A stretch of DNA of 8,697 bases from assembly GCA_946040935.1 (NCBI GenBank), contig CAMGCN010000025.1, forward strand, positions 1 through 8,697, read 5' to 3'. The translations under genes were made by a program, and so were the position numbers. Of the stretch, positions 1-6,763 are shown piece after piece. How positions within the stretch are numbered: position 1 is the first letter of the stretch; the number at the start of each line of letters is the position of its first letter. Below the pieces are notes generated by a model. That model searched no databases, was not told the DNA's origin, and saw only the letters and a list, made by a program, of their open reading frames with translations. The stretch comes from an uncultured Clostridia bacterium. GTDB taxonomy: Bacteria; Bacillota; Clostridia; Oscillospirales; CAG-272.

Positions 1-155
1 TTAAAGGGCAGGGGCTTTCCCTCGTTGATGAGAGATATCAGCCTTTTATGTGCTGCGTCGCGCGCTGTGTAAACCGTGCCCGAGAGCAAAACCGTTTCTT
101 TCGCTCTTACTTCAGACGCGAGCTTTCTTATGTCTCTTGTGTCGTATCTTTTCAT
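1..155 (-). CDS. Class I fumarase / L(+)-tartrate dehydratase family, beta subunit (5' end only)
   Basis: The first 51 codons of a gene that runs off the left edge. The protein begins MKRYDTRDIRKLASEV and contains LLSGTVYTARDAAHKRL at about residues 23-39, the hallmark start of the Fe-S hydro-lyase beta subunit (C-terminal domain of class I fumarases, TtdB/FumB type). In this family the beta subunit works with an alpha subunit that carries the 4Fe-4S cluster, reversibly dehydrating malate to fumarate or tartrate to oxaloacetate in the cytoplasm. The ATG overlaps the stop of the DivIVA-like gene by 4 bases (ATGA). No good Shine-Dalgarno site is visible, so translational coupling is likely. The alpha subunit is usually the preceding gene but is not here; it may lie beyond the left edge. 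The substrate cannot be told from this fragment. Confidence 0.85.
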   Translation of the reverse strand, partial: MKRYDTRDIRKLASEVRAKETVLLSGTVYTARDAAHKRLISLINEGKPLPF

Positions 156-610
156 TTTAAGAGTTTTGCGAGCTTGTCTTTTATTGTTTTTATAGCCATG
201 CCGAGCGAGGTGTTTTCCTCTTTTTTCGGCTCGGGCTTTTCATCGGGTATGCGCTCCTTTTTCTCTTCCTCAAAAGTCACGGCCTCGCAGTTTACGCGCT
301 CCTCGATGCGTAAAAGCTCTTCTTTTAGTTTTATAAATTCAGAGAAAAGCTCTTCTTTTTCTCTCTTTTGCGCGTCGATTTGCTCTTTTTGCGCGGCAAT
401 CAGCTTGTCGCTCTCCGAGATGACGGCGCACATACGCGATATCTCCTCGCTCTGTTTTTTGAGCGCGTCGTTTGCCTCGGCGAGCGCTTTTTTGCTTTTC
501 TCCTGTTCTTCGGCGCGCTCACGGCTGATTTTTTCAATATACTCGTTTACATCGGATTTTTTGTAGCCGCGAAATCCGGTGCCGAAAGCGACCATTTCGT
601 TTTTACTCAT
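152..610 (-). CDS. DivIVA-like coiled-coil protein (152 aa)
   Basis: Residues 12-29 (GFRGYKKSDVNEYIEKIS) match the DivIVA N-terminal signature; in B. subtilis DivIVA the same FRGY segment carries the Phe-Arg pair that binds curved membrane. A long charged, Glu/Lys/Ala-rich region follows (about 28-107) and should form a coiled coil. Next come an acidic, proline-containing linker (about 110-135) and a short basic C-terminal helix (about 136-152) that looks amphipathic. The overall plan fits a DivIVA/GpsB-type polar or septal scaffold, similar in length to B. subtilis DivIVA. Which process it serves cannot be read from the sequence. AAGGAAG lies 6-12 bases upstream of the ATG, and the start overlaps the upstream nucleotidyltransferase stop by 4 bases, so the two are co-translated. 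Family assignment rests on the N-terminal motif; coiled coils alone would be weak evidence. Confidence 0.8.
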   Translation of the reverse strand: MSKNEMVAFGTGFRGYKKSDVNEYIEKISRERAEEQEKSKKALAEANDALKKQSEEISRMCAVISESDKLIAAQKEQIDAQKREKEELFSEFIKLKEELLRIEERVNCEAVTFEEEKKERIPDEKPEPKKEENTSLGMAIKTIKDKLAKLLK

Positions 611-1344
611 TTTTCTGCTTCCTTAAGCACTTTTTCAACTTGTATAAGATTTTCAAGTGTGTTAACTCCCATAAGCTCACGTGCGTCATCTGTGATGTAC
701 GCTTCTACCTTCTTATCTGATTCAATTAAGAGTTTGGGAACGTCGGTGAGGTAGTATTCCCCCTGTTTGTTGTTGTTTTTAATCTGTTTAATTGCTTTGC
801 AAAGGCTCTGACAGTTGAATATGTAGAGACCTGCGTTCTTTTCTTTGATTTTATATTGCTCGGGTGTACAGTCTTTTGCCTCGACGATGCCTGCGACTTT
901 TCCGTTTTCACGGACTATTCTGCCGAGAGACGGATCGTCCTCGTTGATACAGGTAAGCATGGTGCAGTCGTTTTTGTTTTCTTCGTGCATTTTTTTCATG
1001 TTTGCTATAGTCTTTTTTGAAATAAGGGGAACATCGCCGCTCAAGATGATAACGTCTCCGTCATATTCTTCAAGCTTTGAGTCTCTTATCGCGCACATAA
1101 CCGCATGACCTGTTCCGAGCTGCTGTTCCTGAACGGCGAATTTATACCCCGGAAAAGCTGCCATAACCTCTTCGCGCATAAATCCTACGATGATGGTAAT
1201 GTCTTCTTTGTCAGTTTCTTTGACGGATTCGAGAACATATCCGAGCAGGGGCTTGCCGTTTACCTCTCTTAAGACTTTAGGCATGGGGTGCGACGAATCC
1301 TGGATCCGCGTTCCTTTACCGCCTGCCATGATAATCGCTTTCAC
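607..1344 (-). CDS. Single-domain GlmU-like sugar-1-phosphate nucleotidyltransferase
   Basis: A 245-residue Rossmann-like NTP transferase that closely resembles the N-terminal uridyltransferase half of GlmU. Visible motifs are the nucleotide-binding loop MAGGKGTRI (6-14), PKVL with Lys23, the uracil-recognition stretch QLGTGHA (75-81), the metal-binding Asp104 in SGDVPLI, Glu155 in GIVEAKD, Asn170 in EKNAG, the NNNKQGEYYLTDV segment (190-202) and Asn228 in GVNTLENL. The likely reaction is UTP plus an N-acetylglucosamine-1-phosphate type sugar giving the UDP-sugar and pyrophosphate, feeding cell-wall precursors. The left-handed beta-helix acetyltransferase half of bifunctional GlmU (about 450 aa) is absent: the frame ends cleanly and runs into the next gene. 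The start is GTG, with GGAGGT 8 bases upstream (1353-1358). It heads the minus-strand operon. It could be a UDP-GlcNAc pyrophosphorylase or a related sugar nucleotidyltransferase with another specificity. Confidence 0.85.
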   Translation of the reverse strand: MKAIIMAGGKGTRIQDSSHPMPKVLREVNGKPLLGYVLESVKETDKEDITIIVGFMREEVMAAFPGYKFAVQEQQLGTGHAVMCAIRDSKLEEYDGDVIILSGDVPLISKKTIANMKKMHEENKNDCTMLTCINEDDPSLGRIVRENGKVAGIVEAKDCTPEQYKIKEKNAGLYIFNCQSLCKAIKQIKNNNKQGEYYLTDVPKLLIESDKKVEAYITDDARELMGVNTLENLIQVEKVLKEAEK

Positions 1345-1382
1345 TATTCGTTACCTCCGTTGTCGTGCAACTTCGCTGTATT

Positions 1383-1418
1383 TAGGACTATTATAACACA
1401 ATTACTGTAAAATGTAAA
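1383..1418 (-). promoter_or_regulatory. Promoter of the glmU-like / divIVA-like / fumarase operon
   Basis: On the minus strand the -35 box is TTTACA (1418-1413) and the -10 box is TATAAT (1395-1390). The spacer is 17 bases and a TG sits one base before the -10 (extended -10). Transcription should begin near 1383, giving a leader of about 38 nt that includes the GGAGGT ribosome site. Confidence 0.8.
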
Positions 1419-1454
1419 TGATAAAATCATTAGGAGATTATTCGGCAAGTTTGG

Positions 1455-1490
1455 TTGACTTTGCAGGAAGCGAATGGTATAATTATTCGA
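1455..1490 (+). promoter_or_regulatory. Extended -10 promoter of the ABC/DUF1854 operon
   Basis: TTGACT (1455-1460), a 17-base spacer and TATAAT (1478-1483), preceded by TG one base upstream (TGGTATAAT). This is close to consensus. Transcription should start near 1490, only about 18 nt before the ATG at 1508. This rules out the longer in-frame start at 1418 and supports the annotated start. It is divergent from the minus-strand operon promoter, with 36 bases between the two -35 boxes. Confidence 0.88.
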
Positions 1491-1507
1491 AGAAAGGAAG
1501 TGATAGG

Positions 1508-3781
1508 ATGAAAACGGTTGATAAGGTGCCGCAGGGGGCGCTTGAGCGCCTTGAAAAGCACGGTATTTTTGCACACGATGTTCTTTTGTGCGCTCTTTCA
1601 GACAGAGACCGCGACGGAGTTCGTCTCGACAACTGTATTTTTCTAACTTCCGATACGCTTGCCTTTATCGGCGGAAGCGTTGTGACAACCGGCACGGGAT
1701 TTCCCGTAAGCGGAAAGCACATATGTGAATTCCGAGAGGTTTCATCCTCCTTTTACAGTTTGGACGATTTTGATTCGCTTTCGCTTGAGGAGCTTGTTTC
1801 GACGGTTCGTCTCGTCGGTGAAAAGGACGGTAAATACACCCTCTTGACGTACGGCTCGTTTACCGCAAAGGAAACGCTTTTGTTTATATGCAAGTGTTTT
1901 TCCGCCATGAAAAACGGGGAAGAGCTTCCGGACGACGAAAGGGAAGAAAAGTACTGCCCGCGCTGCGGCAGAAGATATATCGATATTCAGCGTAAAATAT
2001 GCTCTCACTGTATGAAGAAATCGCTTTTGATAAAGAAGATGCTGTTTTACTTGAAAAGATATAAATTCAGCGTATTCTTTGTGCTTTTGATGCTGTCGGT
2101 AAGCTCGGCTTTGGCTGTTTTCACACCCTATCTTTCTTCGGGATTCTTTTATGATAAGGTGCTTACCGAGGGCGGCGAATTCTACGGCAGGCTTTTGCTT
2201 GTCATCGGTATGATAATAGCGACTAAACTGCTAACTGTGGCGGTTAATATAATACACGGAGTCGTAAGCGCGCGTATTTCGGCAAAGCTCGTATGCGATA
2301 TGAGAAAGCTCATTTTCTCTTCCTTCGAGCGGCTTTCGGTCGGATTTTTCTCGGCGCGTCAGACGGGCGGACTTATGAGCCAGGTTGAAAACGACGCCGA
2401 CGCGCTCTATTGGTTTTTCTGTGACGGACTGCCTTATTATATCGTGAGCATAGTGCAGATAGTTGCGATTTTTGTGATAATGATTACGGTAAATCCGATT
2501 CTCGCCATAGCTTCGCTTATCACCGTACCTCTCGGAATATTCGTCTTTTTGCGTCTTTTCAGAAAGTCCCGTGTTTTGCATATGCACACATGGACAAAGA
2601 CGCGCAAAATGAACGGAATTCTCTCTGACTCGATATCAGGCGTTCGTGTAGTTAAGGCGTTCGCAAAGGAAAGACGCGAGGTCGAGCGTTTTGACGCCGC
2701 CAGCAGGGAAAAGACAAAAGCGGACAGAGACGCGACTTACTTTAATATCACCCGCTTTCCTATCGCTAATTTCATAATGAATATGAGCGTGTATGTCGTA
2801 TGGGGACTCGGCGGATGGATGGTTGTGACGAAAAGCGGCGGCATGTCCTACGGTATTCTCGTTACATTTATCGCTTATATCGGCATGGTTATTTCACATA
2901 TTTCAGATCTTATAAACATGACCTTTGACCTCACAAATTGCCTCAATTCGGCACAGAGAATGTCGGAGATTATTGACGCTTCTCCCGATGTCCGTGAAAG
3001 TGAAAATCCCGTGCCTTTGGGTGAATGCAGAGGCGAGGTCGCTTTTGACGGCGTCAGCTTTTCATATATTAAAAACCGCACTGTTATCGACCATATGTCT
3101 TTTGATGTCCCGTCGGGCTATCACCTCGGTATAGTCGGTCATACGGGCGCAGGGAAGAGCACTATCGCAAATCTCATCCTGCGTTTGTACGACGCGGAGG
3201 AGGGAAGCGTAAAAATCGACGGAATTGACGTAAAGGATCTTTCCTTTGATGATTTGCGAAAGAATATTTCTATTGTTTCTCAGGAGACCTACCTTTTTTA
3301 CGGCAGTATTCTTGATAATATCAGATATGCGAAGCCTGACGCGACATATGACGAGGTGATTGCCGCGTCAAAGGCGGCGGGAGCGCATGAATTTATCATA
3401 AAGCTCGACGACGGATACGATACTAAAATCGGATTTGGCTACAAGGACCTTTCGGGAGGCGAAAGGCAGAGAGTGTCTATCGCCCGTGCGATTTTACGCG
3501 ATCCCAAGATACTCATACTCGATGAGGCGACATCCGCTATGGATACCGAGACAGAGATGCGTATTCAGCATGCGCTGGACGAACTATCCCGCGGCAGAAC
3601 GACTATTACAATAGCGCACAGACTCTCTACTCTCCGCGGTTCGGACGCGCTCATAGTTATAGAGGACGGGAAAATATGCGAGAGAGGCACTCACGATGAA
3701 CTTATACGTCAAAAAGGAGTGTATTATAATCTATATACCTTGCAGGCGCAGGCGCTTAAAAACGTCGGCATAGAGGAGTGA
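1508..3781 (+). CDS. ABC exporter half-transporter with N-terminal domain and zinc ribbon (757 aa)
   Basis: An exporter-type permease-ATPase fusion. Residues 1-145 are a soluble N-terminal domain, then a four-cysteine ribbon (CPRCG at 150-154, CSHC at 165-168). About six membrane segments follow (roughly 186-206, 228-250, 306-327, 328-350, 418-440, 447-468), then an ATPase domain. The ATPase motifs are intact: Walker A GHTGAGKST (544-552), Q-loop Gln592, signature LSGGERQ (648-654), Walker B ILILDEAT (668-675) with catalytic Glu673, and switch His704. The body is of the type I exporter (MsbA/BmrA-like) fold; the N-terminal extension adds about 170 residues to a usual 580-residue half. The ATG at 1508 was chosen because AGGAAG lies 7 bases upstream and the promoter lies just before it. 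It is the first gene of an operon with a DUF1854 protein and a paralogous half-transporter. The partner half is probably the 4327-6510 product; the substrate is unknown. Confidence 0.94.
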   Translation: MKTVDKVPQGALERLEKHGIFAHDVLLCALSDRDRDGVRLDNCIFLTSDTLAFIGGSVVTTGTGFPVSGKHICEFREVSSSFYSLDDFDSLSLEELVSTVRLVGEKDGKYTLLTYGSFTAKETLLFICKCFSAMKNGEELPDDEREEKYCPRCGRRYIDIQRKICSHCMKKSLLIKKMLFYLKRYKFSVFFVLLMLSVSSALAVFTPYLSSGFFYDKVLTEGGEFYGRLLLVIGMIIATKLLTVAVNIIHGVVSARISAKLVCDMRKLIFSSFERLSVGFFSARQTGGLMSQVENDADALYWFFCDGLPYYIVSIVQIVAIFVIMITVNPILAIASLITVPLGIFVFLRLFRKSRVLHMHTWTKTRKMNGILSDSISGVRVVKAFAKERREVERFDAASREKTKADRDATYFNITRFPIANFIMNMSVYVVWGLGGWMVVTKSGGMSYGILVTFIAYIGMVISHISDLINMTFDLTNCLNSAQRMSEIIDASPDVRESENPVPLGECRGEVAFDGVSFSYIKNRTVIDHMSFDVPSGYHLGIVGHTGAGKSTIANLILRLYDAEEGSVKIDGIDVKDLSFDDLRKNISIVSQETYLFYGSILDNIRYAKPDATYDEVIAASKAAGAHEFIIKLDDGYDTKIGFGYKDLSGGERQRVSIARAILRDPKILILDEATSAMDTETEMRIQHALDELSRGRTTITIAHRLSTLRGSDALIVIEDGKICERGTHDELIRQKGVYYNLYTLQAQALKNVGIEE
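3773..3778 (+). promoter_or_regulatory. Ribosome binding site deciding the DUF1854 start
   Basis: GAGGAG inside the last codons of the first ABC gene is 8 bases from the ATG at 3787. The alternative GTG at 3778 overlaps this site and so is unlikely to be used, although it would give a 4-base GTGA overlap with the upstream stop. Confidence 0.7.
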
Positions 3782-3786
3782 CAGAT

Positions 3787-4296
3787 ATGGAAAACAAAGA
3801 GTTATCCGATATAGTAAGTTTGAATTTACTTTCAAAGGAGAATGCTTCTTTTTATGAAAAGGACGGCTTTCTGTACATAAAATACGGCGGCGAGGACAAA
3901 CGTGCGAGCCTTCACCGTGCCTTTCCCTTTTCCATGGAGAGAGAGTATATCAGCGTACTTGATACCGACAAAAAGGAAATCGGCATTATCCGTAATATTG
4001 ACAAGGACTTTGACGCCGATTCGGTTGAGATACTGACTCGCGAGCTCGCACAAAAGTATTTTTCTCCGATCATCACAAAGATAAACGGAATGAAGGACAA
4101 CTACGGGTTCATGCAGGTGAGCGCAGATACAGACCTTGGACCTATGTCTTTCGGCGTGAGGGACATATACCGCAGTATTACCAAGGTGGGCGGAGGCAGA
4201 ATATTCATTTATGATGTGGACGGTAACAGATACGAAGTGCCGTCTGTTGACTCGCTCGACCGCAAAAGTCGAAAAATGCTTGAATTATATCTGTAA
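3787..4296 (+). CDS. DUF1854 family protein (169 aa), putative soluble partner of the ABC exporter
   Basis: I recognise this as the DUF1854 family (Pfam PF08909, from memory). Supporting stretches (residues counted from the ATG at 3787) are SLHRAFPFS (37-45), YISVLDTDKKEIGIIR (50-65), LAQKYFSPII (84-93), a central segment with GFMQVSADTDLGPMSFGVRD (106-125) and the end GGGRIFIYDVDGNRYEVP (134-151). It is soluble, has no signal peptide or membrane segment, and its length is normal for the family. No catalytic residues are known to me. From memory, proteobacterial relatives are annotated as cyanophycin metabolism-associated and sit beside ABC transporters of the same type, but no cyanophycin gene is present here. 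Position between the two half-transporters, 5 bases after the first and 30 bases before the second, suggests a subunit or regulator of the transporter. That role is inference. Confidence 0.9.
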   Translation: MENKELSDIVSLNLLSKENASFYEKDGFLYIKYGGEDKRASLHRAFPFSMEREYISVLDTDKKEIGIIRNIDKDFDADSVEILTRELAQKYFSPIITKINGMKDNYGFMQVSADTDLGPMSFGVRDIYRSITKVGGGRIFIYDVDGNRYEVPSVDSLDRKSRKMLELYL

Positions 4297-4310
4297 AAGT
4301 GAATTTTTCA

Positions 4311-4318
4311 GGAGGAGG
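4311..4318 (+). promoter_or_regulatory. Ribosome binding site deciding the second ABC start
   Basis: GGAGGAGG lies 8 bases before the GTG at 4327. The in-frame GTG at 4318 is the last base of this site plus two more and cannot be served by it, so the start at 4327 is preferred. Confidence 0.75.
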
Positions 4319-4326
4319 TGAAAAGC

Positions 4327-6510
4327 GTGACAAGAAGTGAAAAGCTGATATCTATGATAAATAAATCCGGATGCGAACTGCCGGACGGTATAGTCACGGC
4401 TTTTGCCTATAACCGACCTGAAAAGGAGCAGAAAAGATATAAAAAAGGTATAGGAATCGTCGGAAAAGACGGTATATATCTGTATGAAAACGGTGAGAAA
4501 ACTCTTTTTGTGAGCTACGAGGGAGTAAGTGAATTTCGCTGTGAAACTCTGGTGGGCGCCTTCCGTGTGCTTTACGAAAAGGACGGAGAGGACGGCCTGC
4601 TTCTGATATCCGATATGCGTGCGCTGAGTGAAGTTTCGGCGGCAGTCGGAACGGCTAACGCCGTTATACGGGGTGACACAGACGAGCGGCGCGAGATTGT
4701 TACCACATGTCCTAAATGCGGCAGAGTGCTGAAGTACAAGGGAGACGTGTGTATGCGCTGCACGGGAAAGTTCAAGACTTTGGGACGTCTTTTCTCTCTG
4801 ACAAAGGGGCAGAGAGCTCTGCTTGTTTTATCCGTGCTTTTGTTCTTTGTAAAAAGCGGACTTGATGTGGCAGGGCCGTATGTACAAAAGATTTTTGTAG
4901 ACGACTACGTCAAGGCGCCCGAAGTGCCTGATGTCGCACCTTTTCTCGCTGTATTTTTTACGATGATTGCGGTTTCGCTGGTTTCTATATTAGTTTCGAT
5001 ATTAAGAAACTATTTCATTATGCTTGCAGGTACGTCTATCGTCATAAAACTGCGTGAGTTGGTATTCAGAAAGATACATTCCCTTTCCCTTGCGAGCGTC
5101 TCAAAGCGCCCTTCGGGAGAGCTTATCAGACGTGTGACGGGAGATACCCGAAAGCTCCAGAATTTCCTTACATCGGATTTGGTAGGACTGCTTGAAGAGC
5201 TAATTCTTTTTATCGCCGTCGGGTCTATAGTCGTGTCGTATGACTGGCGGCTGGCTGTTTTAGTGATAGTTCCCGTGCCGTTTGTAATTGTGTTTTACCG
5301 TCTGTTTTGGAACTTTATGCGCCGTTTGTGGAATAAGCTTTGGTCATATGAGAGCGCGTCTTCTACCATACTTTTTGATACTCTGCGCGGAATTCGCGTG
5401 GTAAAGTCGTTCGGTATGGAGCACCGTGAGATAGAACGTTACGACGAAGCGGTCGATAAACAATGCAAAACTACAATACAGAATGAAACTCTTTTTGCAA
5501 TTGTCAATCCTCTTATTGCGCTTTTTGCGGGAATGGGCGAGTTCTTTTTACTCTATTATGTGGGCGATAAAATTCTAAACAGTGAGATGTCTTTCGGACA
5601 GATGGCGCAGTTCTCGTCATATGTCGGAATGCTGTACGGCCCTCTGCGCTGGATGGCACAGATGCCACGCCGTATTGTAAATGCCTTTACATCGATTGTT
5701 AAAATCTATGAGATAGTTGACGAACCTACCGACGTTCCCGATACCGAGAAACCGACAGACCGTGAGATTGAAGGAAATATCAAATTTGAGGATGTTTCGT
5801 TCGGTTATCAAAAAGGTCAGACTGTTTTGCGCCATATAAATTTTGAAGTAAAGCCGGGCGAAATGGTCGGTATAGTCGGAAAAAGCGGCGTAGGAAAAAG
5901 CACGCTTATAAACCTTGTCATGCGTATGTACGATGCCGAGGGAGGAAGAATACTGCTTGACGGAGTGGATATTCGTGATATATCGCAGGAGCATTTGCGC
6001 TCAAATATGGGAGTCGTTTTGCAGGAGACATTCCTGTTTGCGGGTTCGATATACGATAACATCGCCTACGCCCGTCCCGACGCCACAAGAGAACAGGTGA
6101 TAACCGCCGCAAAGGCGGCAGGCGCGCACGATTTTATCATGAAGCTTACCGACGGCTATGACACACGTGTCGGTGAAAACGGGCATACCGTTTCGGGCGG
6201 AGAACGACAGAGAATAGCCATAGCGCGTGCTTTGCTCCATAACCCGAAAATACTCATACTTGACGAGGCGACGGCGTCACTCGATACCGAAACCGAAAAG
6301 CAGATACAGGACGCACTCAAAGAGCTGATGCGCGGCAGAACAACTATCGCGATAGCTCACCGACTGTCGACACTGCGAAACGCCGACCGTTTGATAGTTC
6401 TCGATAAGGGCGGCGTCGCGGAAGTGGGCTCACATGAAGAGCTGATGAAGAAAAAAGGTATGTACTATAATCTGGTAATGGCACAGCGTTCAGTAAATAA
6501 ATTACATTAA
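4327..6510 (+). CDS. Second ABC exporter half-transporter with zinc ribbon (727 aa)
   Basis: It has the same architecture as the first half. An N-terminal soluble domain (about 1-125) contains a beta-rich stretch with KKGIGIVGKDGIYLYENG (39-56). A zinc ribbon follows (CPKCG at 128-132, CMRC at 142-145), then about six membrane segments (roughly 163-184, 204-226, 285-304, 308-328, 389-412, 425-446) and an ATPase domain. Motifs are Walker A GKSGVGKST (518-526), Q-loop Gln566, signature VSGGERQ (622-628), Walker B ILILDEAT (642-649) with Glu647, and switch His678. All catalytic residues are present; the only change is Val for Leu at the first signature position. The two halves are clear paralogs, most alike around YDNI(R/A)YA(K/R)PDAT and KAAGAH in the ATPase. 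The start is GTG. It is the last gene of the operon, ending 23 bases before the terminator stem. It probably forms a heterodimer with the 1508-3781 product; homodimers cannot be excluded. Confidence 0.94.
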   Translation: MTRSEKLISMINKSGCELPDGIVTAFAYNRPEKEQKRYKKGIGIVGKDGIYLYENGEKTLFVSYEGVSEFRCETLVGAFRVLYEKDGEDGLLLISDMRALSEVSAAVGTANAVIRGDTDERREIVTTCPKCGRVLKYKGDVCMRCTGKFKTLGRLFSLTKGQRALLVLSVLLFFVKSGLDVAGPYVQKIFVDDYVKAPEVPDVAPFLAVFFTMIAVSLVSILVSILRNYFIMLAGTSIVIKLRELVFRKIHSLSLASVSKRPSGELIRRVTGDTRKLQNFLTSDLVGLLEELILFIAVGSIVVSYDWRLAVLVIVPVPFVIVFYRLFWNFMRRLWNKLWSYESASSTILFDTLRGIRVVKSFGMEHREIERYDEAVDKQCKTTIQNETLFAIVNPLIALFAGMGEFFLLYYVGDKILNSEMSFGQMAQFSSYVGMLYGPLRWMAQMPRRIVNAFTSIVKIYEIVDEPTDVPDTEKPTDREIEGNIKFEDVSFGYQKGQTVLRHINFEVKPGEMVGIVGKSGVGKSTLINLVMRMYDAEGGRILLDGVDIRDISQEHLRSNMGVVLQETFLFAGSIYDNIAYARPDATREQVITAAKAAGAHDFIMKLTDGYDTRVGENGHTVSGGERQRIAIARALLHNPKILILDEATASLDTETEKQIQDALKELMRGRTTIAIAHRLSTLRNADRLIVLDKGGVAEVGSHEELMKKKGMYYNLVMAQRSVNKLH

Positions 6511-6533
6511 CACAAATAAAAAATTAGTGTTTT

Positions 6534-6571
6534 GCCCAAGTGTCCGTAAGAACACTTGGGCGGTTTTATTT
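6534..6571 (+). terminator. Intrinsic terminator of the ABC/DUF1854 operon
   Basis: A perfect 10-bp stem, GCCCAAGTGT (6534-6543) with ACACTTGGGC (6552-6561), has an 8-base loop and is followed by GGTTTTATTT. It lies 23 bases after the stop of the second ABC gene. Confidence 0.9.
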
Positions 6572-6720
6572 CGCGCGGCATGCGAGTTTTATTGCTTCAC
6601 AGTTATATTTGTCTTTTATACCAAAAGACAGCCGAACACACAAAGCCTGCGGCGGATATTTTCGGCTGAAATTTCGCTTTGTCGATTGATGTATGTAATA
6701 ACCGTTTCGCCTGAACAGCG
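6572..6720. repeat. Hairpin-rich gene-free stretch, possible interspersed element
   Basis: No convincing gene is seen here. The DNA holds a perfect 8-bp hairpin, TGTCTTTT/AAAAGACA (6610-6617 and 6623-6630). It also holds an 8-bp inverted repeat, CAGCCGAA/TTCGGCTG (6629-6636 and 6661-6668), interleaved with a 7-bp one, ACAAAGC/GCTTTGT (6640-6646 and 6675-6681). The crossing arrangement is pseudoknot-like. Open frames cross it on both strands but have no start signal or recognisable product. The structure is seen; the repeat interpretation is a guess. Confidence 0.3.
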
Positions 6721-6740
6721 CTGACATTTTATCATATAAT
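6711..6740 (+). promoter_or_regulatory. Probable promoter of the cupin gene
   Basis: A perfect TATAAT lies at 6735-6740, with only a weak -35 (CTGAAC at 6711-6716, 18-base spacer). The expected start near 6747 gives a short leader carrying GGGAGGAG. It lies downstream of the ABC operon terminator, so the cupin gene needs its own promoter. Confidence 0.55.
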
Positions 6741-6750
6741 GAATCGTGAA

Positions 6751-6758
6751 GGGAGGAG
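6751..6758 (+). promoter_or_regulatory. Ribosome binding site deciding the cupin start
   Basis: GGGAGGAG is 5 bases before the GTG at 6764, and its GGAGG core is 7 bases away. An upstream in-frame GTG at 6746 precedes this site and has no Shine-Dalgarno site of its own. Confidence 0.75.
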
Positions 6759-6763
6759 AAACC

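Noticed and set aside
48..566. Plus-strand open frame of 172 codons, Ser/Phe-rich
   Set aside because: It is antisense to the DivIVA-like gene; the Ser/Phe-rich composition is the mirror of its Lys/Glu-rich coiled coil.
1418..1507. In-frame 30-codon extension of the first ABC protein
   Set aside because: It covers the extended -10 promoter and has no ribosome site. The ATG at 1508 has a good AGGAAG site.
2231..2587. Minus-strand open frame of 118 codons
   Set aside because: It is antisense to the membrane domain of the first ABC gene and has no supporting features.
5617..5994. Minus-strand open frame of 125 codons
   Set aside because: It lies wholly inside the second ABC gene, in antisense, with no start signal or motif.
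6527..6724. Plus-strand open frame of 65 codons after the ABC operon
   Set aside because: It starts before and reads through the terminator stem, with no ribosome site or recognisable product.
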